A program made the position numbers and the translations under genes. The notes under the pieces are model-generated. The model was not told the origin of the DNA. It ran no database searches and saw only the letters and a list, made by a program, of their open reading frames with translations. A stretch of 64,000 nucleotides of DNA from Candidatus Gastranaerophilales bacterium (GTDB taxonomy: Bacteria; Cyanobacteriota; Vampirovibrionia; Gastranaerophilales; Gastranaerophilaceae). The DNA is taken from positions 1 to 64,000 of the forward strand of contig JAEEHV010000006.1 in NCBI GenBank assembly GCA_016280955.1, written 5' to 3'. Shown piece by piece: positions 7,879-16,628 of the stretch. Position 1 is the stretch's first letter. Each line of letters begins with the position of its first letter.

Positions 7879-8556
7879 ATGAAGAGAGCATTTACTTTAG
7901 CAGAAGTTTTAATAGTTGTAGCTTTAATAGGTGTTGTTTCAACAATTACTATTAATGTTTTGACAAATAGTATTCACAGACATGTAACACTTTCAAAGCT
8001 CAAAGTTGTTTATTCGACTTTGGGACAAGCATTTACAGCAGCATATGCTAAAGACGGTACTAAACATTTTAAAGACGGTAATCCGGCTCAAACATCAGAA
8101 TGGTTTACAAGAATGGTTGGTGAAAACCTTTTTATTCATAAACAGTGTAATGGTACCACAGGATGTTGGAATAACGGCACAAAGCTGCTTAATGGTAATA
8201 CTCCTGATTCAGATAAAGGCAGTGCAGGTATCGGCAGTAATAATGTTATATTTGTCACAAGTAAAGGTTTTCTTGTAAACATGAGCGGATACAATAAAAG
8301 TAATATGAAATCTAAAGCCGGTATTAATACTTCATATGACGGGTTAATAATTTATACTGATATTAACGGTGTAAGAAAACCTAATATTGTAGGAAAGGAC
8401 ATATTTGTACTTACATATACAAAAGAACGCGGACTTCTTCCTGCAGGTGCTGATGAAACTGACAGTACCGTAACTCAAAATTGTAAAAATTCCGGTATGT
8501 ATTGTTTTGATAAAGTTATCAGAGACGGTTGGACAATTAAAAATATCAAATTATAA
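7879..8556 (+). CDS. Type IV pilin-like protein (prepilin N-terminal motif)
   Basis: It starts MKRAFTLAEVLIVVALIGVV: a short basic leader, a prepilin peptidase site before Phe5, Glu at mature position 5, and a hydrophobic helix that anchors the subunit in the membrane and packs in the pilus. The 225-aa length fits a pseudopilin or minor pilin. The C-terminal globular domain contains pairs of Cys (HKQCNGTTGCWN and QNCKNSGMYCF) likely to form disulfides. It stands alone with its own AAGGA ribosome site; no pilus assembly genes are nearby. Confidence 0.88.
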   Translation: MKRAFTLAEVLIVVALIGVVSTITINVLTNSIHRHVTLSKLKVVYSTLGQAFTAAYAKDGTKHFKDGNPAQTSEWFTRMVGENLFIHKQCNGTTGCWNNGTKLLNGNTPDSDKGSAGIGSNNVIFVTSKGFLVNMSGYNKSNMKSKAGINTSYDGLIIYTDINGVRKPNIVGKDIFVLTYTKERGLLPAGADETDSTVTQNCKNSGMYCFDKVIRDGWTIKNIKL

Positions 8557-8604
8557 TGTGTAAATTAATATTGCTTTCGCCGGTGCATTATTTATTGAAG
8601 AATG

Positions 8605-9672
8605 TTATATTGTTCTCAGTTTTATTTGTGAATCAATATAAGGGATAATAATTTCATCAATTTCTCTGTTTATCATATATTCATCATCTTCAGTCAGTGT
8701 TCTCGGTGAATAATCAAACTCATATCCTAATTTTATAAGTTGTTCTCTGAGCCATTTTGCATCTGTATTTGTTTCATCACAATATTGCTTAAATAAATTA
8801 ATTTGTAATATCTTATCATTTCTTATTTTAACGGCAGTTCTGGCTGCAAAGTCTCCGGGGAAAAGTGCTTTTCCGCCATCAAAACGATTATATATGTATT
8901 CAGCAATATCGGGATTCTTTGGTAAGTCAACCTTAATAAATAATTCTTTTAGGCGGTTGTAATTTTCAGCAGTATTTAGTGACATGGATTGCTGTACTTT
9001 CGCTCTTACAAATGGATGGAAACTCATATTAGCCATTGTTTGCGGTAATTCGTTATATATTCTGCGTAAATTGCCTACATATAACGTTGGTGAATGGTAA
9101 CTGAAGTCTTTAACAGGCATTACCTGATTTTTTTCTTTATCAATATAAGTATATGCATAGAAATATGCTACAAGAATATCCCTTGTTACATCAATACAAT
9201 CCGATACGAAATTATAAAGTTTTGCAATCGATTCCGGGTCAAGTCTGTATTTGTTTCCATAGACTTCAAATGTTTTTGAACGTGCACAATATGCTGTTCT
9301 TGATATAAGACTTATAAACTCCTGCTTTTTCATCCGTTCTATACTGTGTCTGATACGTTCATTTCCGTCAAAAAGTTCATATCTTAAACTTGTTGGCATA
9401 AAGCATAAATCATTATTTAACCCACGATAAACCAGAGGGTTAAATTCATTACCAAGTATTATACCGAATCCATTATCCGATAATCTCACAAATGAGCCCA
9501 TAATGTCCGGTGTACTGACTTGTGCCTTGTTATTTATCATAACACCGGCCGTATAGTCGTCATTAAGCAGCTCTATATATTCGCCTAAAGACATTATTCT
9601 ACCTGACGGTCCATTTTTATTTGCAGAAATAATGAACTTCAACTTGCCGTCATTCCCTTGAATAACTGACAT
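8605..9672 (-). CDS. FRG-domain-like hypothetical protein
   Basis: ATG 9672 is chosen because GGAG lies 9 nt upstream; a GTG two codons earlier lacks proper spacing. After a ~75-aa N-terminal region the motif LVYRGLNND (about 82-90) followed by PTSLRYEL and a Phe-containing helix resembles the FRG domain (F/Y-R-G ... P-S-L-x-R). FRG proteins occur in phage-defence and mobile contexts, but their function is not established. The C-terminal half (about 170-355) is not recognised. It lies beside clpP with a separate promoter region. Confidence 0.55.
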   Translation of the reverse strand: MSVIQGNDGKLKFIISANKNGPSGRIMSLGEYIELLNDDYTAGVMINNKAQVSTPDIMGSFVRLSDNGFGIILGNEFNPLVYRGLNNDLCFMPTSLRYELFDGNERIRHSIERMKKQEFISLISRTAYCARSKTFEVYGNKYRLDPESIAKLYNFVSDCIDVTRDILVAYFYAYTYIDKEKNQVMPVKDFSYHSPTLYVGNLRRIYNELPQTMANMSFHPFVRAKVQQSMSLNTAENYNRLKELFIKVDLPKNPDIAEYIYNRFDGGKALFPGDFAARTAVKIRNDKILQINLFKQYCDETNTDAKWLREQLIKLGYEFDYSPRTLTEDDEYMINREIDEIIIPYIDSQIKLRTI

Positions 9673-9708
9673 ATACACACACTCCTAAATATTCAATTTT
9701 ATACTAAA

Positions 9709-10314
9709 TTATACAGAAACAACCACTTTATCGATTAAACCGTAATCTACAGATTCCTGAGCAGATAAGTAATGGTCACGTTCGCAATCAGCCTTAACTT
9801 TTTCAAAATCCTGGCCTGCATTTTCAGCCATAATCCCGATTAACAAATCCTTCATTCTGAGAATTTCTTTAGCTTCAAGTTCAATATCTGTAGCTTGACC
9901 TCTTGCACCGCCGAGAGGCTGGTGAATCATGATTCTTGAATGAGGCAGTGCCATTCTTTTACCTTTAGTACCTGATGAAAGCAAAAAAGCACCCATAGAT
10001 GCAGCTTGCCCCAAGCAGATAGTTTGAACATCTGCTCTGATATGCTGCATTGTATCATATATTGCAAAACCTGCAGTTACACTTCCTCCTGGAGAATTGA
10101 TATACAACATTATGTCTTTTTCCGGATTTTCGCTATCTAACAGAAGCATTTGAGCTACTATTGAATTAGCTACATCATCATCGATTTCTGTACCCAAAAA
10201 TATTATTCTTTCTCTTAATAGTCTGGAAAAAATATCAAAAGATTTTTCTCCTCTTGATGACTGTTCTATAACGGTAGGTACATAATCTAAAATCTTTTTT
10301 AATTCGTCTGACAT
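9709..10314 (-). CDS. clpP: ATP-dependent Clp protease proteolytic subunit
   Basis: A serine protease that forms the tetradecameric barrel with ClpA/C/X unfoldases. The nucleophile region [14 protein letters not shown] (Ser106 from the chosen start), the [12 protein letters not shown] histidine and the Asp of RDHYLSAQE are all present. The longer reading frame begins at 10368, but ATG 10314 has AAGGAG directly upstream and starts as ClpP usually does ([18 protein letters not shown]). At 201 aa the length is normal. Confidence 0.95.
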   Translation of the reverse strand: MSDELKKILDYVPTVIEQSSRGEKSFDIFSRLLRERIIFLGTEIDDDVANSIVAQMLLLDSENPEKDIMLYINSPGGSVTAGFAIYDTMQHIRADVQTICLGQAASMGAFLLSSGTKGKRMALPHSRIMIHQPLGGARGQATDIELEAKEILRMKDLLIGIMAENAGQDFEKVKADCERDHYLSAQESVDYGLIDKVVVSV

Positions 10315-10421
10315 AATTCTCTCCTTAGAATGTATGTTAATTTTACTATAAAATTCACTATATGACAATATTAAAACAAATATTAAGTATTAAAATCGGT
10401 TTTTTGGTGTATTGTTATTAA

Positions 10422-10453
10422 AAATCACCCGTAATAATTATTACGGGTGATTT
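10422..10453 (-). terminator. rpmB terminator
   Basis: AAATCACCCGTAA/TTACGGGTGATTT hairpin followed on the minus strand by TTTTTAATAAC, 25 bp after the rpmB stop. Strong stem and T-run. Confidence 0.85.
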
Positions 10454-10478
10454 AATTCTGGTTTTAAAAGTTGTCAAA

Positions 10479-10673
10479 CTATATAGCTTTTCTAACTTTT
10501 CCGGCTTTTAAGCAAGAGGTGCAAACACATTTCTTAACTACATGACCGTTATTATCAAGAACTCTGATTTCCTGTAAATTTGGTGACTGTCTTTTAACGA
10601 TTTGTTTATGAGAGAATGTTAACTTTGCAGCCTTTAAATCCTCTTTTCCGCATATTTCACATTTTTTTGCCAT
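10479..10673 (-). CDS. rpmB: 50S ribosomal protein L28
   Basis: A 64-aa protein beginning MAKKCEICGKEDLKAAKLTFSHK with the family's basic middle and the second Cys pair CVCTSC, so this is a zinc-binding (C+) form of L28. It is monocistronic with its own terminator. Confidence 0.95.
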   Translation of the reverse strand: MAKKCEICGKEDLKAAKLTFSHKQIVKRQSPNLQEIRVLDNNGHVVKKCVCTSCLKAGKVRKAI

Positions 10674-10779
10674 AATTCTATTCCTTCTTTCTAATCTAGT
10701 GTATTTTTAGTCTATATTAAAAATTATTTTTTTGCAAGTATCATTGATTCAGATAGAAAAATTTCGGAAATATTCTGTA

Positions 10780-11307
10780 TTAATAGTCACTTTGTTCAAA
10801 ATCTTCTTCATCTGTTAATGATGAAAGATCGGCAGAATAGTTAGTATCAAAATCTTCCGGCAAATATTCGTTATCAGGCCAAACCGTGTCTTCATCGAAT
10901 CTGCAGGCGCTCATATTTTCGGATGCCGAAAAATCTGAATTTGATAAGTCCGCACTTTGGAAGATTGCTCCGGCTAAGTCTGCATCTGTAAAATTACCGT
11001 AATCAACGACTGCATAGCTGAAATCTGTTCCGTTTAGTATTGAGTCATTAAATGAGCATTCAATCAAAGATGCTCTGGTAAAATCTACTGATGTTAAATC
11101 GCAGCCATCAAACTTAACATTCGTAAGATGTGCATCCGCAAAGGATGATGAAGTTAAGTCTGCATTTTTGAACTCTGCATTTTCAACATTTATATTGGAA
11201 AAATCGAGTTCTGTTAAATCCGCATTATCTCCGAGTGATTTCAGATTATCGTTAAATTCTTGTACATCTGTTGTTATTAAGGACACAAGTTCTTCTTTTG
11301 ATATCAT
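10780..11307 (-). CDS. Pentapeptide-repeat protein
   Basis: A 175-aa acidic protein. Residues about 30-130 are tandem A(D/N)LXX units (for example ENAEFKNADLTSSSFADAHL) that would fold as a right-handed quadrilateral beta helix. The last ~35 residues are a Asp/Glu-rich tail. Some pentapeptide proteins mimic DNA and protect gyrase, but most have no known function. It begins 12 bp after the response regulator stop and shares its AGGAG-led operon, so a signalling link is plausible. Confidence 0.88.
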   Translation of the reverse strand: MISKEELVSLITTDVQEFNDNLKSLGDNADLTELDFSNINVENAEFKNADLTSSSFADAHLTNVKFDGCDLTSVDFTRASLIECSFNDSILNGTDFSYAVVDYGNFTDADLAGAIFQSADLSNSDFSASENMSACRFDEDTVWPDNEYLPEDFDTNYSADLSSLTDEEDFEQSDY

Positions 11308-11319
11308 ATATTTGTACTC

Positions 11320-11946
11320 CTAGTTAATTAAATTTATTTCCATTGCAAGCAATACAGCTTGTGTTCTGTTAGATACTTTAAGCTTTTTAAAAATACTGTT
11401 CAAATGTGTTTTAATTGTAACATCCTGAACACATAATTTGTCAGCTATTTCCTGATTGCTTGCACCTTTTGCAACAAGAGAAAGCACCTCTTTTTCTTTT
11501 GGTGTCAGTAAATCTATATTTACATTGTTGTTAATTTTTTTATCTTTATTTGCATTATTTTCCTTCTGCCATGTGCATCGTCTTAAAACGGCTTCAATTC
11601 TTGCAAGTAAATTAGGTAAAATAAATGGTTTTACAATATAATCATCTGCCCCGATTTTCAATCCTGAAACTACTTTTTGGTCTTCGCTAACGGCAGTAAG
11701 CATTATGACAGGTATATGCATGGTATTCGGATTTTTTCTTATTGCTTTTAATGTATCCCAGCCATCCATGTTCGGCATCATGACATCAAGAAGAACCAGG
11801 TCAAAATGATTTTTTTCGTCAGCAAGGATTTTTAACCCCTCTAACCCGTCAAGTGCTGTCTTTACATCATATCCGTACATTGGGAGTGCATCTTTTAAAA
11901 ATTTTGGATTGTCATCTATAACAAGTATTGAAGCTATTCCGTCCAT
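11320..11946 (-). CDS. Response regulator, REC plus LuxR-type HTH
   Basis: 208 aa. The receiver domain (about 5-125) shows the acidic pair VIDDNP, the phospho-acceptor Asp in LLDVMMPNMDGW, the Thr in MLTAVSE and the Lys in DDYIVKPF. The C-terminal ~60 residues are a LuxR/NarL HTH (LTPKEKEVLSLVAKGASNQE). Its ATG abuts the stop of the upstream response regulator. No histidine kinase is encoded nearby. Expected to be a phosphorylation-dependent transcription factor. Confidence 0.92.
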   Translation of the reverse strand: MDGIASILVIDDNPKFLKDALPMYGYDVKTALDGLEGLKILADEKNHFDLVLLDVMMPNMDGWDTLKAIRKNPNTMHIPVIMLTAVSEDQKVVSGLKIGADDYIVKPFILPNLLARIEAVLRRCTWQKENNANKDKKINNNVNIDLLTPKEKEVLSLVAKGASNQEIADKLCVQDVTIKTHLNSIFKKLKVSNRTQAVLLAMEINLIN

Positions 11947-12594
11947 TTATACCAATCTTTCTTTTAATGCTTTTAGTGCTGCCTGCAGTCTGTCATCTAC
12001 TTCAAGTTTTTGCAGAATACTTGCTACATGTGCTTTTGTTGTGTTTATACTTACAAACAGCTCATTTGCAATTTCATTGTTGCTGTATCCTTCAGTGATT
12101 AATTTCAGAATTTGTGTTTCTCTAGAAGTTAATCCGTAATCTTTTTCAGGTCTTCTTAATTCATTGTTTTGTGCTTTTACGGCAGCCTGAAGTACAATAT
12201 GTGAAATTGCGGGATCAAACCAAGCGGCACCGTCCAATACTGATTGAATTACCTGAATAAGTCTTTTTGGATTAATTTCTTTAGAACAGTATGCGTTTGC
12301 TCCGGCTTTTAAACTTTTTAATACTTCCTGCTCGTCATTGTGTGATGTTAAAATAACAATTTTAATATCATTATTAATTGTTTTAATTTTTTTTGTTGCA
12401 TCTATGCCGTTCATTCCGGGCAGTCCTAAATCCATAATAATTATGTCTATAGGATTTTTCTCTACTATTTCTATGCCGTTTTCCGCTGAATCCGCTTCAT
12501 AAATATTTTTTACAAAATCGCAGGCTTCAAAAGCCGTTTTTAGTCCAAAACGAGTCAGTTCATGGTCTTCAACTATTAAGATGTTAGTTTCCAT
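11947..12594 (-). CDS. Response regulator, NarL/FixJ family
   Basis: Receiver domain starting METNILIVEDHELTRFGLK, phospho-acceptor in IIMDLGLPGMNGID, then Thr (ILTSHND) and Lys (AYCSKE). The HTH domain is LTSRETQILKLITEGYSNNE. A GTG three codons upstream (12603) is an alternative start. Either way the gene overlaps the end of the TPR gene, so translation is coupled. Together with the following regulator it forms a tandem pair in the same operon. Confidence 0.92.
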   Translation of the reverse strand: METNILIVEDHELTRFGLKTAFEACDFVKNIYEADSAENGIEIVEKNPIDIIIMDLGLPGMNGIDATKKIKTINNDIKIVILTSHNDEQEVLKSLKAGANAYCSKEINPKRLIQVIQSVLDGAAWFDPAISHIVLQAAVKAQNNELRRPEKDYGLTSRETQILKLITEGYSNNEIANELFVSINTTKAHVASILQKLEVDDRLQAALKALKERLV

Positions 12595-14101
12595 AGTATT
12601 CACCGTATCCCGATTTTATGGCAGATTCATAATTTTCATTAATATCAGCACATCGTATAAGAGACTTATTTGCAAGATCTGCGTCGCCCTTTGCTCTTAA
12701 TACAAGACTTAGATAATAATAATATTTAAAGTTATTTTCGTCAATATAATAAGAATTGTTTAGATATGTTGTTGCCATCGTATAATTGCCGTCATTTATA
12801 GCTTGTTTTGCAAGTCCAAGCCATATTTCGTTATTTGTTAAGTCAATTGAGGCAACTCTTGGTAAATAATAATCTACTCTCTGGGGTATGACTTTTAATG
12901 ACTGAACAAGTAAATCTTCATTCATTTTATTTTTTTGCAGCAATTTTTCATACATTTTTTTTGCTTTATCAGTTTGATTAAGTGCTAAGTATGATTTTGC
13001 GATTCCAAGCTGCGGAGCGGTATCTTTTGTATATTTTTTAGCTTTTTTATAATATTTCAGTGAGCTTTCGTAATCTTTCTTTTCATAACTGATATCGGCT
13101 AAAGTTATTAATGCCATATAGTTTTTCTTATTTTCTCGGTATGCTCTGGCTGCAAATTCTTCACTCTTTAAAACATCATCATTTTCGTAATAAATTTTCC
13201 CGAGTAATGCGTATATGTCAGGACTGTATTGTTTGGCAGTAAGCAAAGCTGATTGTAAAACTTTGATAGCAAGAAGACTTTTGTCTTGCAGATGATAATA
13301 ATATGCTAAATGATAATCTCTTAGCGGAGCAGTTTTTGAGGTTTTATAAAGTACATATTCTTCTACTGCTCTGATTTTTCTTTGAAAATCGGTAGTAAGG
13401 AATGTTTGTTTTTTAATTTTTTCTAGAACCTTAAGAGCTTGTGATGATTTTTTAGAATCAGCAAGAATTTTAGCTTTCAAACATAAGTAGTTTACATTTG
13501 TATCATTTTCTGTAATAGCACTGTTAATATATTTTAATGCCTGCTTCAGATTGTTTGTTTTATAATATCCCAGTGCAATAAGATAGTTTTTATAATCACT
13601 GTCTGTTGCTGTTGTAGAATTTATAAGCTCTGATGTTGTTTCAAGTGCCAGATTGTTATATACAATATTTGAATATGCATCAGCAAGATAAATGATATCA
13701 TTCTTGTTGAGCAAAGCGGACGGATAATAGAATTTTCTCATATCCGTTACGTATGATGCAGTAAAGTGATTGTTATCAAGACGCTGAATTAACTCATCAG
13801 ATAAATCAAAAAAACCGTACTCGGCAGCTTTCATGCCATATATTAAAAATACGTAATCATCATGATTGGCTTCTCTGAATAAATCATAAAAGTCATCATA
13901 AGCTGCTTTTACATTACTTTGCAGAAACCTGTTTTCAGCAGATGAATATTTTGACTTAATAAAATTATCTTTTATAACCATATCCATGTTTGCAACGGTA
14001 GTTTCCGTACCTGTTTTTAGCGGTTTTAATGTACTCTCTGCCGAAACAGACAGCATTGTTGATAAAATTAAAGCAAATACAATAAATTTTATTTTATTCA
14101 T
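12584..14101 (-). CDS. Secreted TPR-repeat protein, 505 aa
   Basis: Signal peptide MNKIKFIVFALILSTMLSVSA, then a mostly helical protein with at least six TPR units between about residues 150 and 500 (for example PDIYALLGKIYYENDDVLKSEE and AYRENKKNYMALITLADISYE). TPR arrays bind peptides or scaffold complexes; this one should act outside the inner membrane. The start overlaps the stop of the HD-GYP gene by 8 bp and the end overlaps the regulator downstream. Its position between signalling genes suggests a sensory accessory role. Confidence 0.85.
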   Translation of the reverse strand: MNKIKFIVFALILSTMLSVSAESTLKPLKTGTETTVANMDMVIKDNFIKSKYSSAENRFLQSNVKAAYDDFYDLFREANHDDYVFLIYGMKAAEYGFFDLSDELIQRLDNNHFTASYVTDMRKFYYPSALLNKNDIIYLADAYSNIVYNNLALETTSELINSTTATDSDYKNYLIALGYYKTNNLKQALKYINSAITENDTNVNYLCLKAKILADSKKSSQALKVLEKIKKQTFLTTDFQRKIRAVEEYVLYKTSKTAPLRDYHLAYYYHLQDKSLLAIKVLQSALLTAKQYSPDIYALLGKIYYENDDVLKSEEFAARAYRENKKNYMALITLADISYEKKDYESSLKYYKKAKKYTKDTAPQLGIAKSYLALNQTDKAKKMYEKLLQKNKMNEDLLVQSLKVIPQRVDYYLPRVASIDLTNNEIWLGLAKQAINDGNYTMATTYLNNSYYIDENNFKYYYYLSLVLRAKGDADLANKSLIRCADINENYESAIKSGYGEYYGN

Positions 14102-15767
14102 TCTCTATATCCACACCTACGTAATATTTATTAAATACCTGCAGCAACTTGTTACTACAATTATTAACTATTGAGTAATATAAATCAAGTAGATTATATT
14201 TTGATAATATTTTCATATCATCATCTTCAATATTAAGACAGTTTTCGGTACAGAATACACTGACTATATCGCATAATTTAATAGCCAGGAATTTTTCAAC
14301 AACTAAAGGATCAAAGTGCGATCCGGAACCTTTCATGATTATATCAATTACTTTATCTATAGGCATTTTGTCACGATAATGTCTTTTTGAAGTTATTGCG
14401 TCAAATACATCTGATACTGCAAGAATTCTGCCGCCAAACGGGATTTCTTCACCTTTTAAATGTCTGTAATATCCCGAACCGTCAAATTTTTCGTGGTGAG
14501 AACATGCGATTTCCGTAATTTGCTGAAAATCTTTTGACATGTGAATTTTTTCCAGTATGTGATGTGTAATTTCAACATGCTGCTGAATATGTTTATATTC
14601 TTCAGGTGTTAACTTTCCTTCTTTTTGAAGTACGGAATCTCTGATTCCGATTTTACCTATATCATGCAAAGCAGCTGCTTTTTCCAGTATGTAAATGTCA
14701 TTTTGCTCCATTCCAAACTCTTTGGCAATTAATACCGAATACATTTTTACACGTGTAGAATGACCTGAAGTTATCTTATCTCTTGCATCAATGGATGTTG
14801 CAAGTGTTTCAATAAAGCTGTCGAGAACAATTTTTTGTTCTTCAAGCAGTTTTCTTTGTCTTTCAAATAACTGAGCATTTTCCAGTGAAATGCCGGCATT
14901 TGATGCTATTGCAACAAGTAAATCTTCGTCATCAGGTGTAAAGTATTCATCAAATTTGTTAAGCACCTGAAATACACCTATAATTTCCTGATTAAAATTC
15001 TTAATTGGCATACAGAGCATGTTTTTTGTTCTGTAACCGGTTTCTTTATCAACAGATGAATTGAATCGTTTGTCACTGTACGCATCTTTAATATTTATTG
15101 TTTCGCCTGTTTTAAGTACGTGACCTGCCAAACCTTTGTCCGCAGGAATTCGTAATTCTTTTACATCCAAACCTGTTGCAACTTTAGAATATAATTCGTT
15201 TGTTTCTTTGTCATAAAGAAAAACGGTACATCTGTCTGCATTCAGTGCTGTTTTTGTTTCTTCGGCAATTGTTTTTATAAGAAGATTAATATCTTTTTCG
15301 GCTGCAACTGCCTGACCTATTTTTACCAGTGCTATAAGCGGATCATTGTTTTGATTGCCGTGATTCAATGAAAGATGTGCAATAGGCGGACATTTTAGCA
15401 TTGAGTTTAATTTCTCAAAGAAATCTGTATGTTGTGTTTTTATGGATATTTTTCTTGCTTTATTATAATTTATTGAGTACAGGGCAGTATTTTTTTCCGT
15501 AAAGTTAACATAACCAAGCACCATTTCGTGAAAAATCTTTGTAATCGGATCACTTGTTTGTTCTGTCATAAATGACGCATCGTTCATAAACTGACAAAAA
15601 TCATCGTATTTACCTTTTATAAATGAACCGAATGACAGCAGGCAAAAACAGATAGCCGTATCGTCATGGTAAATATCTTTGTGTTTTTCTATACGCGGCT
15701 TTGCTTTTTCATATTCTCCGTTAAGTATATCCGTAACAGATTCATAAACGAAATTTTCTAAAGTCAT
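14094..15767 (-). CDS. GAF and HD-GYP domain protein
   Basis: 557 aa. The N-terminal ~140 residues are helical and unassigned. A GAF domain follows (about 150-300; LIKTIAEETKTALNADRCTV, ending ISLENAQLFERQRK). The HD-GYP domain covers about 310-500, with HSTRV, ALHDIGKIGI, HHILEKI, SHHEKFDGSGY and DVFDAITSKRHYR. Family members hydrolyse cyclic di-GMP. The GYP tripeptide reads GYY here. First gene of a tight five-gene operon. GAF suggests allosteric control by a small ligand. Confidence 0.9.
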   Translation of the reverse strand: MTLENFVYESVTDILNGEYEKAKPRIEKHKDIYHDDTAICFCLLSFGSFIKGKYDDFCQFMNDASFMTEQTSDPITKIFHEMVLGYVNFTEKNTALYSINYNKARKISIKTQHTDFFEKLNSMLKCPPIAHLSLNHGNQNNDPLIALVKIGQAVAAEKDINLLIKTIAEETKTALNADRCTVFLYDKETNELYSKVATGLDVKELRIPADKGLAGHVLKTGETINIKDAYSDKRFNSSVDKETGYRTKNMLCMPIKNFNQEIIGVFQVLNKFDEYFTPDDEDLLVAIASNAGISLENAQLFERQRKLLEEQKIVLDSFIETLATSIDARDKITSGHSTRVKMYSVLIAKEFGMEQNDIYILEKAAALHDIGKIGIRDSVLQKEGKLTPEEYKHIQQHVEITHHILEKIHMSKDFQQITEIACSHHEKFDGSGYYRHLKGEEIPFGGRILAVSDVFDAITSKRHYRDKMPIDKVIDIIMKGSGSHFDPLVVEKFLAIKLCDIVSVFCTENCLNIEDDDMKILSKYNLLDLYYSIVNNCSNKLLQVFNKYYVGVDIENE

Positions 15768-15878
15768 AATTTCTCTCTTTATTCTATGGTATTATAATAT
15801 AATAAAACTCTGATTTTGGCAAAGGGTTTGGATAATTTTACAAATATAATTAGACATAAGACAATATTAGGATAAAGT

Positions 15879-16562
15879 ATGCAAAAAATATCTATAATTA
15901 TACCTGTTTTTAACGAAGAAAAATTTTTATATGAAGTTCTTGATCGTGTTAATAATGTTGACTTCGGACTTGAAAAAGAAATTATATTGGTAGATGACGG
16001 TTCTGATATGAAAACAAAAGAATTATATAACAATCTTTCCTGTAAGGTTTTATATCATGAAAAGAATCAGGGTAAAGGTGCGGCACTCAGAACCGGTATA
16101 AGGGAAGCCTCAGGAGATATAATAATTATTCAGGATGCTGATTTGGAATACAATCCTGTCGATTATTTACCGCTTGTAGAACAGATTATAACCGGGAATG
16201 CCGATGTCGTTTATGGCTCACGATTCGCAAATAAAGACAATAAACGTAATTTTCTCTTTTTGAGTTATATTGCTAATAAAACTCTGACTTTTCTTACACA
16301 GGTTCTCTATAAAACTACATTAACCGATATGGAAACATGTTATAAAGCATTCAGAGCTGAAATAATTAAAAATATTGAAATTAAGTCAAACCGTTTTGAT
16401 TTTGAACCTGAAATTACTGCAAAAATATTAAAGCAAAATGTTAATTTTGCCGAATTACCAATAACATATAATGCCAGAAATAATACACAGGGTAAAAAAG
16501 TAAGTTGGAAAGATGGTGTTCAGGCTATCATTACTTTAATAAAATATAGATTTTTTGATTAA
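15879..16562 (+). CDS. Family 2 glycosyltransferase, dolichyl-phosphate mannosyltransferase type
   Basis: 227 aa, GT-A fold. It starts KISIIIPVFNEEKFLYEVLD with the nucleotide-sugar binding strand, followed by EIILVDDGSDMKTKE, GKGAALRTGI, and the metal-binding IIIQDADLEYNP (DxD-like). The CYKAFRAE and FDFEPEITAKI segments are typical of DPM1/GtrB-like enzymes that load sugars on polyprenyl phosphate. There is no C-terminal membrane domain. It is divergent from the HD-GYP operon. Confidence 0.9.
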   Translation: MQKISIIIPVFNEEKFLYEVLDRVNNVDFGLEKEIILVDDGSDMKTKELYNNLSCKVLYHEKNQGKGAALRTGIREASGDIIIIQDADLEYNPVDYLPLVEQIITGNADVVYGSRFANKDNKRNFLFLSYIANKTLTFLTQVLYKTTLTDMETCYKAFRAEIIKNIEIKSNRFDFEPEITAKILKQNVNFAELPITYNARNNTQGKKVSWKDGVQAIITLIKYRFFD

Positions 16563-16628
16563 TTATTTGCATGTACACTCTGTTTATAGTATTTTTTTAT
16601 TGTCTGTACTATAAATGAGGATTAATAC

